DNA of 64,000 bases from Halomonas binhaiensis (GTDB lineage Bacteria; Pseudomonadota; Gammaproteobacteria; Pseudomonadales; Halomonadaceae). A model generated the notes under the pieces. The model saw nothing but the letters and a program-made list of their open reading frames with translations, searched no databases and was not told where the DNA came from. The stretch spans positions 4,774,001 through 4,838,000 of the forward strand of contig NZ_CP038437.2 of NCBI RefSeq assembly GCF_008329985.2, given 5' to 3'. Shown in pieces: positions 1-8,857 of the stretch. How positions within the stretch are numbered: position 1 is the stretch's first letter; each line of letters begins with the position of its first letter. Made by a program: the position numbers and the translations under genes.

Positions 1-486
1 TTGTTCGTTGTGATTATTGAATTTTATGTATAGACATTATTTTTAGCGCCTGCATCATTTTAGTGCGAGGCAGGAGCTATCGAGTTTACAAGGGATATGA
101 TTATTCTATTGATAATAGAATGATTATTTGGATTTTATCCTTGTCTTCTCAAGGTGCTTTCTCTCAAGGCATTCTGAATGTGGCGAATGTGACAGAGTAA
201 GTCGAGGCAAATGTATGTACATTTATGGCTGTTAATAGACGCCATCCATGCCCTCTCGAGACGTGTTCTTGCCATCATACATGCGCTGAAGAGCCTTCAG
301 ATATATGCGGCGCCAACACAAACTGTGCTGTATCGAGCCTTGGTGTCTCTATAAAAAGTATCTCTAACGAAGTATCTCTAACGAAGTACCTCTGGATGTA
401 TCTCTGGGTGAGGTAACATCGGCTGGCGCAATGCCAGAAGTCTCATGACGACTGGTTTTACATTGAATGATCAAGGGTAAAAAACC
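1..486. other. AT-rich leader region without a convincing gene
   Basis: This stretch is clearly richer in A and T than the rest of the window. I see no reading frame with a credible protein; a 63-codon frame at 225-416 is Cys-rich and repetitive and has no recognisable family. It holds a perfect 8-bp inverted repeat at 103-121 and a 14-bp tandem duplication (gtatctctaacgaa, about 357-384) just before the tautomerase gene. Confidence 0.5.
103..121. repeat. 8-bp perfect inverted repeat, operator-like
   Basis: ATTCTATT and AATAGAAT are separated by three bases (GAT). The element is AT-rich and has no T tract after it, so it resembles a regulator-binding palindrome more than a terminator. No adjacent regulator gene is visible in the window. 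Confidence 0.35.
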
Positions 487-681
487 ATGCCAATCATCAA
501 CATCAATATTCTCAAAGGCCGCAGTGACGAGCAGAAGGAAGCTCTGATTCATGAGCTCACGGAAGCCTGCCAGCGGGCGCTCGGTTCACCGAAGGAAAGT
601 ATTCACGTCATGATCAGCGAAATGGACAAGCAGCATTACGGCGCAGGTGGTGTGTCGTACAAGAAGAAAACGGACGGATGA
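487..681 (+). CDS. 4-oxalocrotonate tautomerase family protein
   Basis: A 64-codon protein starting Met-Pro-Ile, so that Pro becomes the N-terminal residue after Met removal; this is the catalytic base of the 4-oxalocrotonate tautomerase superfamily, which interconverts enol and keto acids in the cytoplasm. The length fits the short 4-OT subunits that assemble as hexamers. The internal ISEMDKQHYGAGG segment is typical of the family's second half. AAGG lies upstream of the ATG. It stands alone, facing the convergent hydrolase gene, so no substrate can be assigned. Confidence 0.85.
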   Translation: MPIININILKGRSDEQKEALIHELTEACQRALGSPKESIHVMISEMDKQHYGAGGVSYKKKTDG

Positions 682-705
682 CAGGTTGCCATCCGCCTGC
701 TTTTT

Positions 706-1995
706 TCATGATGCATTTGCGATGAGTTCGCCAAGCCTCTTGAACACTCTGTCATCCTGACGCAGGCCGTCGTGTTCGTATTCGTTGGTGATCCAGTAGC
801 GCAGGTTGCCGATCGCTTCGGCACTGGCCACCGACAGTTTTGCATCCACGTACATGTCATCGAAGTAGATCAGCGCCGCCACCGGGATCTGGTTGTTCGC
901 CAGCCGCTCGGGGTCGTAGAAGGGCCGAGACAGGCGCCTCTGGGCGAGGCAGTGCACCGCATCTCGGAACGGCTTGAGGACATGGATCTCATCGAACATC
1001 CAGGGGTAGATCATCTCGCCGGTCAGTTGCAGTGGTCGGTGGGACTCTGCGAACTCAGAATGTTGCTCCCGCTGGCGTTGTGCCGCCCAGTCGCAGGGCG
1101 TATCGGGAGTCGCGTAGATGTGCTCGTGGATGGCGGCATAGAGCGGATTCTCGTCGAATCCGGTGTGGTGCATCACCTCCACCAGGAAGTGATGATTGAG
1201 CTCCTGCTGACTGTCATCGGTGAAGGCTTCCTCCAGTAACCAGTGCAGGCGTTCGGCACCGTCGCCCATGCCCAGCAGCATTCCCAGCGTCTGGAAGCGC
1301 CTGACCGTCAACGGGTCGCCATTGGGCAGGCGTGGTTGATGCTGTTGGATGAAGTCGGCAATGGCATCCAGCTTGGGGCCGTCCTCCGGAAAGTTGGCGC
1401 GAAACGCTGACATCTTGCGCAGCACGCGCTGGTAGGTGAGGCGATAGACCTTATCGGCATCCGGTGTCAGGCTCGGAATGCCTCCGGTGACAAGACATCT
1501 TTCCAGCCCCTGCGGTGCCCAGGACAGATAGCTGAGCGTGAGAAAGCCACCATAGCTCTGGCCCAGTGTCTGCCAGCTTACGCCACCATAGACCTCGTTC
1601 CGAATGTGTTCGAGGTCGGCGATGATGGCATGGGTATCGAAGCAGGCCAGGTAGTCGGCACCGGCCTCGGGGCTGTCGAAGGCGGCCATGGTGGTCGCCG
1701 TGATCCGGGAACTGCGTCCGGTGCCGCGCTGATCGGGCAGTATCACCCGGAAATGCTTGACCGCTTCCAGCAGCCAGCCAGGTCCGTTCTCGGAAGGGCG
1801 GGGTGACTTGCCTCCAGGCCCGCCCTGAAGGTAGACCAGCAACGGAAGGTCTGCATCACGCTGGTTGATGTGGCAGACCTCGCGGAAGAATACCTCGATG
1901 GTCTCGCCACTCTCCGGTCGGGACCAGTCCAGAGGGACTTCGATGCGATGATCGACGAGATGCAGGCCGGGGAGGCGGTGGTCCTGGAGTCGCAT
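706..1995 (-). CDS. alpha/beta hydrolase, proline iminopeptidase-like (peptidase family S33)
   Basis: 429 residues with the S33 hallmarks: an oxyanion-hole GGPGGK motif at 58-63, the PDQRGTGRS segment near 88-95, and the nucleophile elbow GQSYGG with Ser147. The family removes N-terminal proline or other residues from short peptides in the cytoplasm. The ATG lies only 9 bases after the stop of the upstream peptide transporter gene, with GGA before it, so the two form an operon that imports peptides and trims them. No signal peptide is visible. Exact specificity is not readable from sequence. Confidence 0.88.
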   Translation of the reverse strand: MRLQDHRLPGLHLVDHRIEVPLDWSRPESGETIEVFFREVCHINQRDADLPLLVYLQGGPGGKSPRPSENGPGWLLEAVKHFRVILPDQRGTGRSSRITATTMAAFDSPEAGADYLACFDTHAIIADLEHIRNEVYGGVSWQTLGQSYGGFLTLSYLSWAPQGLERCLVTGGIPSLTPDADKVYRLTYQRVLRKMSAFRANFPEDGPKLDAIADFIQQHQPRLPNGDPLTVRRFQTLGMLLGMGDGAERLHWLLEEAFTDDSQQELNHHFLVEVMHHTGFDENPLYAAIHEHIYATPDTPCDWAAQRQREQHSEFAESHRPLQLTGEMIYPWMFDEIHVLKPFRDAVHCLAQRRLSRPFYDPERLANNQIPVAALIYFDDMYVDAKLSVASAEAIGNLRYWITNEYEHDGLRQDDRVFKRLGELIANAS

Positions 1996-2004
1996 GATGT
2001 GTCC

Positions 2005-3468
2005 TTATTCCGTACCGTGAGAGGCTCGCTTGATGAACGGCAGGCACAGCATCAGCAATAGCGCCGTGACGATACCGATCCCAGACATGACGATGAAGTA
2101 ATTCTCCTCATTGGCTTCCGTGTAGAAGGTGCCCAGTGAGCCACCCGCAGCGAAACCCAGCGCCAGCGACATGAAGAACAGCGCCATCATCTGGGTCTGG
2201 AAGGCGGCAGGAGCCAGGCGAGTGGTCACCGACAGCCCGATGGGGGAAAGGCATAGCTCGGAGGCAGTGAAGCCCAGCAACAGCATTACCAGCATGAACA
2301 GCGGCATGGCAGCACCTTCGGCACCCAGGTAGGGCAGGTAGCCGAGGAAGGTCAGGCCGATGACGAACATGGCGATGACGAACTTGCTGGCCGAGCTGGG
2401 CTGGCGCTTGCCGAGGATGGTCCACAGCCAGGCGAAGACACCGGAGAGGACGATCACGGTCAACGCCTGGGCGGAGACCAGCCAGCCGACCGGCACTTCC
2501 CAGCCGAACACGCTGCGGTCCACACGCTGATCGAAGAAAGCGGTGATGACGGTATAGGACTGGCTGTACAGCGCCCAATAGGCACCGCTGGTCAGAAACA
2601 GCGGGATGAACGCCAGTACGCGACGGCGTTCTTCGGCAGTGATGCGGGGCGAGCTGAGGATGATCGCGAAATAGGCCACAGCGGCGATGGCGATGACGAC
2701 CAGCAGTACGTCAGACAGGTTGTCGGCGCGAACCCAGCCCAACGCAACGGCCCCCAGCAGCGCAGCGACCAGGGCGATGGCCGCCAGGCCATAATACTTG
2801 AGCCTTCCGGCTTCCAGCGGGTTGGGGGCGGTCTTCTGTGACGCCGGCAACTGTTTGCGGCCGAAGGTGTACTGGGTCAGGCCAAGCGCCATGCCAATGG
2901 CAGCGATGCCGAAGCCATAGTGGAAACCCGCGTTCTGTTGCAGCAACCCGGTCAACAGCGGGCCGACAAAGCCTCCGACGTTGATACCCAGATAGAAGAT
3001 CGAGAAACCCGCATCGCGGCGCTCGCTGCCGGGTTCATACAATGAACCGACCAGTGACGAGCAAGTGGCCTTGACCCCGCCGCTGCCCAGCGCGACACAG
3101 ATCAAGCCGGCAGTAACGCCATGCACGCCAGGCAGGATGGCCAGCGCAATATGACCGAGCATGACCACGATGCCGGAATAGAACAGCGTACGTTCTGCAC
3201 CGAAGACCCGATCAGCGAACCAGCCGCCGAGGATCGATGCCAGATAGACGCTACTGCCGTAGGCACCGACGATACCGATGGCGACGGGTTGGCTGATGCC
3301 CAGGCCACCGCGGCTGACTTCGTAGTAGAGATAGATCAGCAGGATGGCCTGCATACCGTAGAAGGAGAAGCGCTCCCAGATTTCCATGCCGAACAGCGTG
3401 GCAAGGGATCGTGGGTGGCCGAAGAACTGCTTCTCCGGGATGGATCGAGAGACGTTTTCAGTCGTCAT
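2005..3468 (-). CDS. POT/PTR2-family proton-dependent oligopeptide transporter
   Basis: A 487-residue integral membrane protein of the proton-coupled di/tripeptide transporter family (major facilitator fold). The ExxERFxxYG signature of TM1 is present as EIWERFSFYG close to the N-terminus, followed by the conserved glycine-rich GGWFADR loop. I chose the ATG at 3468 rather than the longer frame start at 3594 because it has a GAGG ribosome-binding site 9 bases upstream and gives a normal N-terminus. It is followed after 9 bases by the iminopeptidase-like gene, consistent with joint peptide uptake and cleavage. Confidence 0.93.
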   Translation of the reverse strand: MTTENVSRSIPEKQFFGHPRSLATLFGMEIWERFSFYGMQAILLIYLYYEVSRGGLGISQPVAIGIVGAYGSSVYLASILGGWFADRVFGAERTLFYSGIVVMLGHIALAILPGVHGVTAGLICVALGSGGVKATCSSLVGSLYEPGSERRDAGFSIFYLGINVGGFVGPLLTGLLQQNAGFHYGFGIAAIGMALGLTQYTFGRKQLPASQKTAPNPLEAGRLKYYGLAAIALVAALLGAVALGWVRADNLSDVLLVVIAIAAVAYFAIILSSPRITAEERRRVLAFIPLFLTSGAYWALYSQSYTVITAFFDQRVDRSVFGWEVPVGWLVSAQALTVIVLSGVFAWLWTILGKRQPSSASKFVIAMFVIGLTFLGYLPYLGAEGAAMPLFMLVMLLLGFTASELCLSPIGLSVTTRLAPAAFQTQMMALFFMSLALGFAAGGSLGTFYTEANEENYFIVMSGIGIVTALLLMLCLPFIKRASHGTE

Positions 3469-3668
3469 CGTGTTTGCCTCAATACTGCGCCGAATAGGGC
3501 TGTGTCGAATAAGGGCGCCGCAGTCCATCGCGACGAGTGGCAGAACCCTACCAGCTTCAAATGTGCAGGCAAAATGATTGTCCGCTAAGGGCAAACATCT
3601 GTATGGAATGTGTCAGGCACTTTTCGTGCAAAGCCTGGTGAAATATCTCCCGCCTAAGCACAGCAAAG

Positions 3669-3704
3669 AACAGGGCCGGATACCCCGGCCCTGTTCGGCT
3701 TTTA
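3669..3704. terminator. intrinsic terminator, 11-bp stem
   Basis: AACAGGGCCGG pairs perfectly with CCGGCCCTGTT around a 5-base loop, followed by CGGCTTTT on the plus strand. It lies downstream of the minus-strand pirin gene and upstream of the transporter gene. A direct repeat of TTTTACTCACAT follows immediately (about 3700-3727). Confidence 0.7.
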
Positions 3705-3734
3705 CTCACATCGATTTTTACTCACATGAAATAG

Positions 3735-4424
3735 CTACGCCAGGTCGAACAGCAGGACTTCGGCATTGTCCTTGCCGCTTACTTCGATGGCTTCACCAGG
3801 CTCGAAGGCAGCGGCATCCCCTGCACTGAACCGTTGGCCGTTGACCTCTGCCTCTCCCCGGGCAACATGTAGCCAGGCATGGCGCACTGTCGGTATTTCA
3901 GCCTTTTCGCCTGCATCGAAGATGCCGGCGTAGAGATTGACGTCCTGATTGATGCTGACCGATCCATCACGCCCATCCTCGGACACCAGCAAGCGCCAGT
4001 TACCCCGACGTTCCGCGATGGGAAAGGCCTTCTGCTCGTATCCCGGTGCGATGTTGAGCGCCTTCGGCTCGATCCAGATCTGCAGGAAATGCAGGCCCTG
4101 ATCGTCCGAGTGGTTGAACTCGCTATGCACGACACCGGTACCTGCCGACATGCGCTGGACATCGCCTGGCTGCATGGTGGCGCCGTTACCCATGCTGTCC
4201 TTGTGGGCCATTTCGCCTTCCAGCACGTAGGAGATGATCTCCATGTTCTGGTGCGAATGAGCGCCGAAGCCATGTCCCTCCTTGACCCTGTCCTCGTTGA
4301 TCACACGCAGCTGGCGGAAGCCCATATGCTGCGGATCGTAGTAGTTGGCAAAGGAGAATGTATGGAAAGAGCGCAGCCAGCCGTGGTCGGCATAACCGCG
4401 TTCGTTGGCACGACGAAGCATCAT
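3735..4424 (-). CDS. pirin family protein (YhhW-like, quercetinase type)
   Basis: 229 residues, a two-cupin pirin. The metal ligands of the N-terminal cupin are all visible: His56, His58, His100 and Glu102, matching the HxH...HxE arrangement of E. coli YhhW, which has quercetin 2,3-dioxygenase activity in vitro. The double ATG at the start has GAGGAGG seven bases upstream of the first. The gene diverges from a LysR regulator across about 106 bp, a common pirin arrangement in which the regulator controls both. The physiological role of this class is not established. Confidence 0.9.
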   Translation of the reverse strand: MMLRRANERGYADHGWLRSFHTFSFANYYDPQHMGFRQLRVINEDRVKEGHGFGAHSHQNMEIISYVLEGEMAHKDSMGNGATMQPGDVQRMSAGTGVVHSEFNHSDDQGLHFLQIWIEPKALNIAPGYEQKAFPIAERRGNWRLLVSEDGRDGSVSINQDVNLYAGIFDAGEKAEIPTVRHAWLHVARGEAEVNGQRFSAGDAAAFEPGEAIEVSGKDNAEVLLFDLA

Positions 4425-4530
4425 GGTGAACCTCCTCGTTGGATGTTCTTCAGTGTTGAAGCAAGCTTACCTAAGGCCAGTAGAGGAATGGTTGAAGGTT
4501 TTAGCGCATGATGAACGGAAAATCCGATGG

Positions 4531-5445
4531 ATGAGCCCCATGACCAACAGGATTCCCCGGATCAGCCTCGAACAATGGGCTGCGCTTCAGGCTGTCGTCG
4601 ACGAAGGCAGCTTTGCCCAGGCTGCGGAAGCGCTGAACAAGAGTCAGTCTTCGGTGAGCTATGCGCTCAAGGGCATGCAGGAGCAATTGCCTGTCGAGGT
4701 ACTGACCATGCGAGGGCGCAAGGCCGAGTTGTCTCCCGCGGGAGAGGTGTTGCTGCGTCGTGCGCGAGTACTGATCGATGAAGCGCTCGCCCTGGAACGG
4801 CTGGCGCATGATCTGGCAGAAGGCTGGGAAACCGAAGTGCGTCTGGCGGTAGAGATCATTTTTCCTCCCGTATTGCTCAGTCGCGCCCTGGCCGCCTTTG
4901 TTCCAGAGAGCCGCTCCACCCGAGTGCAACTGATTGAATCGGTGCTTTCCGGTACCCATGAGGCCCTGTTCAATGGCGAGGCTGATCTGATCATTACCAA
5001 CCGTTTGCCGCCGGGCTATCTGGGGCAATCTCTGTTGGAAGTGGAATTCATCGCCGTGGCGCATCCCGACCACCCACTGCACCAACTGGGACGAGAGCTG
5101 ACTCCGGATGATCTGCGTGACCACCGTCAGTTCGTGGTGCGCGACACTGGCATCAAGCGCCGTCAGGATGCCGGCTGGCTGGTGGCCGAGCAGCGCTGGA
5201 CGGTATCCCACCTCAGGACTTCCATTCAGTTCGTCAAGGATGGTCTAGGCTTCGCCTGGCTACCCAGCGAACATATTCAGGAAGAGCTCGAAGCTGGCAG
5301 CCTCAAGCCGCTATGCTTGCACGAAGGTGGTCGTCGGCACGAGGAACTGTTCCTGGTCTATGCCAGGCGTGATGATGCGGGCCCGGCCACCCAAGCCCTG
5401 GCTGCAGCGCTGCATAGCGTGTGTCGGCGCATTTCTCGAACATAA
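4531..5445 (+). CDS. LysR family transcriptional regulator
   Basis: An N-terminal winged helix-turn-helix (LEQWAALQAVVDEGSFAQAA...SQSSVSYALK) is followed by a type 2 periplasmic-binding-protein-like effector domain. The reading frame is open from 4405, but translation from there would put unrelated residues before the HTH; ATG codons at 4531 and 4540 give the usual length of about 300 residues, with GGAA upstream of 4531. It diverges from the pirin gene and probably regulates it. Effector unknown. Confidence 0.9.
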   Translation: MSPMTNRIPRISLEQWAALQAVVDEGSFAQAAEALNKSQSSVSYALKGMQEQLPVEVLTMRGRKAELSPAGEVLLRRARVLIDEALALERLAHDLAEGWETEVRLAVEIIFPPVLLSRALAAFVPESRSTRVQLIESVLSGTHEALFNGEADLIITNRLPPGYLGQSLLEVEFIAVAHPDHPLHQLGRELTPDDLRDHRQFVVRDTGIKRRQDAGWLVAEQRWTVSHLRTSIQFVKDGLGFAWLPSEHIQEELEAGSLKPLCLHEGGRRHEELFLVYARRDDAGPATQALAAALHSVCRRISRT

Positions 5446-5470
5446 TGACAATAAATGGAGTATCCCCGCG

Positions 5471-6280
5471 ATGCCCAGACCGTTCTTCTCCAGCATGTGT
5501 AGCGCCATGATCCGCAACGTATTCACCAGTGGTAGCCTATTTGGCGCATGTCTCCTGTCCAGTATCGCCCTGGCGTCCGATGACCCAACACTGCCCTTGA
5601 ACAATGACGATGCCCTGCCCTCGATCGTCCTGATCAATCCCAATTCGAATACTGAGGCGACTCACTCGATGGCCAATCTGGCCCGTCATGAAACCATCGG
5701 TGTGGCCAATGTGATCGAACGCAGCAATAGCTCGGCTCCCCCTTTGCTGACGACACCGGAAGACATGACCAAGGCAGCATCAGGAGTCGTTGCCATTGGC
5801 GTTGAGGCGGCCAAGGATGAACGGGTGGTGGCCATCATTGTTTCGGCCTTCAGTGACCCCGGGCTCGAAGAATTGAGAGAGGCTGTCGATATCCCCGTGT
5901 TCGGCATTGGCGAAGAAGTCTTTCATGAAGCTGCCCGTGGTGGGCGTGCATTCGGCATCGTGACGGTTACTCCGGATCAGGGATTGATCGAATCATTTCG
6001 CCAGAAAGCGGCCGATCTCGGCTATGCGGACCTTTATCGCGGTACCCGGGTGACACCGGGCGATCCCACGCAACTGGTGCAATCCCCTAAAGCACTTGAT
6101 GCCGCCCTGGCCGAGGCGGTTCAGGTCTCCATTGATGAGGATGGCGCCGAGGCCGTGATCATGGGCGGAGGGCCTCTTTCAGCCTCGGCTCTCCGCCTGC
6201 AACCGCGCTTCGACGTGCCATTGGTCGTGGCGGTCAGTGCCGCTGCACGTGCTGCCGTGGCGGCGATTCAGGGCCAGTAG
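5471..6280 (+). CDS. secreted Asp/Glu/hydantoin racemase-like protein lacking cysteine
   Basis: 269 residues starting with an apparent Sec signal peptide (hydrophobic GSLFGACLLSSIALA, cleavage before DDPT). The mature part has the fold signature of the Asp/Glu/hydantoin racemase superfamily (IVLINPNSN, FSDPGLEEL, PVFGIGEE, IMGGGPLSA). Racemases in this family use two catalytic cysteines, one before the GDPGL-type loop and one in the GC motif near the C-terminus. Here both positions carry other residues (SAFSDPG and GGGP), and the mature protein has no cysteine at all. It is therefore unlikely to be a two-base racemase. GGAG precedes the ATG. It follows the LysR gene in the same direction. Confidence 0.75.
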   Translation: MPRPFFSSMCSAMIRNVFTSGSLFGACLLSSIALASDDPTLPLNNDDALPSIVLINPNSNTEATHSMANLARHETIGVANVIERSNSSAPPLLTTPEDMTKAASGVVAIGVEAAKDERVVAIIVSAFSDPGLEELREAVDIPVFGIGEEVFHEAARGGRAFGIVTVTPDQGLIESFRQKAADLGYADLYRGTRVTPGDPTQLVQSPKALDAALAEAVQVSIDEDGAEAVIMGGGPLSASALRLQPRFDVPLVVAVSAAARAAVAAIQGQ

Positions 6281-6312
6281 TGCCAGAACGCCACTTTCAT
6301 GTCACTTCCCGC

Positions 6313-7233
6313 TCATGTATTTCCCTGGCGAGCCACAAAGAAAGGCTGGGTAAAGTCGGCGGCTTCTGTCAGGCGCTGGGCCAGCATTTCCATCAGTTTG
6401 AGACGCGAACCATCGCGAAATACGGCGTAATAGCCAAGAGAGGGGAATGATGGCGTCGTGTCGATGACTTCCAATGAGTTGCCTCTCGTCAGGTGTTCCA
6501 CGCAACGGCGAGGCAGCACGCTGATACCCTGGCCTGCACTGATCAGGCCCACCAATGCCAGCAGGTTGTCGGCGGTCAGGCTGGGGCCAGAGGCACCCTG
6601 CTGATGCAGCCAGTGATTGACATGCTGAGCATAGCCAGAGCGCTTGCCTTGCCCTACCAGCGGGTAGTGTTCCAGAGCTCGCAAGCTGACTGGGCGTGCA
6701 TCGGTAACCAGTCCTCGGCGAGCCATGAACGCCATTTCCACCTCTCCCACCAGCCGCGACACGATACCGGGTTGGGCAAAGGCATCGGGTGCCGAGGGAA
6801 TGACCACTAGATCCTGCTCACCGTCCTGAAACTGCTGATATAGGGTTCGACTCATGTCGATGGTGATATCCAGGCGTATATCGGGGCGTTCCTGGGTGAA
6901 AGAGCCTAGAAAGCCGGGTAGCCAGGTCAGCGCGGTAAGGTCGGTCAATCCGAGCCTGATACGGCGTAACTGTGTCGGCTGGCGCTTGAGTTCGAGGATG
7001 CGCTGAGCCTGGTGGACGGTCGCCTGTGCGTGCTCGAGCAAGCGTTCTCCATCCTCGGTCAGCTGTGCCCCTCTCCGAGACCGATCGAACAGGACCATTC
7101 CCGTGGTGTCCTCGAGCTCTCCAATGCGCTTGGAAATGGTCGAAGGGGTGGTATTGAGCCGTTGCGCGGCTCGCTCGAAGGTACCCAGCTCGACGATCTG
7201 CACGAAGCTTTCCAGTTGCTTCAGAGTCAGCAT
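6313..7233 (-). CDS. LysR family transcriptional regulator
   Basis: 306 residues with a clear N-terminal HTH (LKQLESFVQIVELGTFERAAQRL, then TTPSTISKRIGELE) and a C-terminal effector-binding domain. It diverges from the tctC gene across about 127 bp, so it most likely regulates the following tctCBA-aminotransferase operon, an arrangement common for tripartite tricarboxylate transporters. Effector unknown. Confidence 0.92.
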   Translation of the reverse strand: MLTLKQLESFVQIVELGTFERAAQRLNTTPSTISKRIGELEDTTGMVLFDRSRRGAQLTEDGERLLEHAQATVHQAQRILELKRQPTQLRRIRLGLTDLTALTWLPGFLGSFTQERPDIRLDITIDMSRTLYQQFQDGEQDLVVIPSAPDAFAQPGIVSRLVGEVEMAFMARRGLVTDARPVSLRALEHYPLVGQGKRSGYAQHVNHWLHQQGASGPSLTADNLLALVGLISAGQGISVLPRRCVEHLTRGNSLEVIDTTPSFPSLGYYAVFRDGSRLKLMEMLAQRLTEAADFTQPFFVARQGNT

Positions 7234-7360
7234 GAAACACCTTTGGTGAATTTATCGAATGTATGTAGGTGAAATTAATTCGCTTATTTTCATCTTTCCA
7301 GGGCTTTTATAGTGAATCGGCACAAGACTCCTTCCAATAACACCAATCAGGAGAGTCAAG

Positions 7361-8404
7361 ATGAGACATTCGATGACCTCTCGCGGCATTCCCCATCGCA
7401 GCAGTGCCTGCCGCGGAAGCCGCTATCGTGGAAATCGCTATCACGCAAGAGTGGCCCTGGTCGCATTGGGCATGGTGCTGGGGCTTTCCCATCAGGCCCT
7501 TGCAGACAACTACCCCAGCAAGCCTATCGAGATGATCGTGGCCTTCGGTGCGGGTGGCAGCACCGATACCATGGCGCGCATCTTCGCCAAATATGCTGAA
7601 GAAGAACTCGGGCAGCGCGTTGTGGTGGTCAACAAACCGGGGGCGGGCGGCGAACTGGGCTGGACCTATCTGGCCAATGCCGATGCTGACGGCTACACCA
7701 TTGGCCTGATCAACTCCCCCTCGGTGGAAACCCACCCCTTCACTCGTGCGGAAACCGTGGCCTATTCATTGGATGACCTCCAGCCATTGGCCAATGTGGT
7801 CACCGACCCAGGCGTGCTGGCAGTGGCAGCAGACAGCCCTTGGCAGACGCTCGGTGAACTGGTCGAAGCGGTGAAGGCCGAGCCGCGCTCGGTCACCGTC
7901 TCCCACGAAGGTGTCGGTGGCGATGATCATCTTGCCGCGCTCAACTTCGCCGATGATGCCGGTATCGAACTCAACTTTGTGTCCTTCAATGGCAATGCCG
8001 AGGCGACAGCAGCCCTGCTCGGCGGCCATATTGATGCCTTCGAAGGCAACATGTCGGAAGCCGCTACCCATATCAGTGAGGGCGATGTTCGAGGCCTGGC
8101 GGTGTGGTCAAACAAGCGGATGGAGGCGATTCCTGATGTGCCGACCGGTGAGGAACTGGGCTATGACGTGATGTCTTCGGCTTCGCGTGGCCTGGCGCTG
8201 CCTGCTGGTGTTCCAGACGAGGTCTACACCCAATTGCTTGAAGCGACGCGAAAGGTCATCGAGAACCCTGAGTTCGAAGCCGAGCTTGCCAGGCTCAACA
8301 TGCCGCTCGACCCACTGTATGGCGAGGAATATGCCAAGTCGCTGGAGGCTAGCCAGGAACGCTTCAAGGCGCTCTGGGACGAGAATCCGTGGATCGAGCA
8401 ATGA
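7361..8404 (+). CDS. TTT-family substrate-binding protein TctC
   Basis: 347 residues. After an unusually long, Arg-rich N-region and a hydrophobic core ending in QALA, the mature protein begins DNYPSKPIEMIVAFGAGGSTD, the standard start of Bug/TctC extracytoplasmic receptors. These bind carboxylates in the periplasm for the tripartite tricarboxylate transporter. AGGAGAG lies before the ATG at 7361, so the long N-region appears real; it contains an imperfect 15-bp internal repeat coding for SRYRGNRYH. It overlaps tctB at the stop (ATGA) and is the first gene of the operon. Confidence 0.93.
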   Translation: MRHSMTSRGIPHRSSACRGSRYRGNRYHARVALVALGMVLGLSHQALADNYPSKPIEMIVAFGAGGSTDTMARIFAKYAEEELGQRVVVVNKPGAGGELGWTYLANADADGYTIGLINSPSVETHPFTRAETVAYSLDDLQPLANVVTDPGVLAVAADSPWQTLGELVEAVKAEPRSVTVSHEGVGGDDHLAALNFADDAGIELNFVSFNGNAEATAALLGGHIDAFEGNMSEAATHISEGDVRGLAVWSNKRMEAIPDVPTGEELGYDVMSSASRGLALPAGVPDEVYTQLLEATRKVIENPEFEAELARLNMPLDPLYGEEYAKSLEASQERFKALWDENPWIEQ

Positions 8405-8835
8405 TGACGCTGCAACGCATTGACCGTGTGGTGGCTCTGGCGGGAGGCGCTCTCTGCCTGGCAGTGATCGCCATCGGCTGGGGAATGCGTGGCGATGCCG
8501 GGCTTTTCCCCATCATCAGTGCATCACTGGGTATCGTGGCATGCCTCTGGCTGGCGCTTACCCGCCGCCGGGATGCGCCGGACGAGCGGCCTGCGCCGCT
8601 TGATGGTCCGCGCCTCGCCCTCTGGTGCCTGAGTCTACTGGCCTTGCTTGTATTGATGGAGCCGCTCGGTACCTTCGTTGTGTTGCCGTTGTTCCTGGTC
8701 TTCAACCTACGCTGGCTGGCAAGGCTGCGTTGGCTACCGGCAGTGGTGCTGGCGGGGAGCTTCAGTCTTGCCATCTATCAGGTGTTTGCCCGACTGCTGG
8801 CGGTGCCATTGCCGGCGGGTGTATTGGCCAGCTGA
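8401..8835 (+). CDS. TTT-family small membrane subunit TctB
   Basis: 144 residues with four hydrophobic segments, the usual size and topology of TctB, the small and poorly conserved membrane subunit of the tripartite tricarboxylate transporter. The ATG at 8401 overlaps the tctC stop, indicating translational coupling; an in-frame ATG at 8389 is less likely because it lies deeper inside tctC. Assignment rests on size, topology and position between tctC and tctA. Confidence 0.85.
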   Translation: MMTLQRIDRVVALAGGALCLAVIAIGWGMRGDAGLFPIISASLGIVACLWLALTRRRDAPDERPAPLDGPRLALWCLSLLALLVLMEPLGTFVVLPLFLVFNLRWLARLRWLPAVVLAGSFSLAIYQVFARLLAVPLPAGVLAS

Positions 8836-8857
8836 GCCAGAGTGACGGAGACATCAC

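Noticed and set aside
225..416. 63-codon frame in the left leader region
   Set aside because: Cys-rich, includes a tandem duplication, no ribosome-binding site and no recognisable family.
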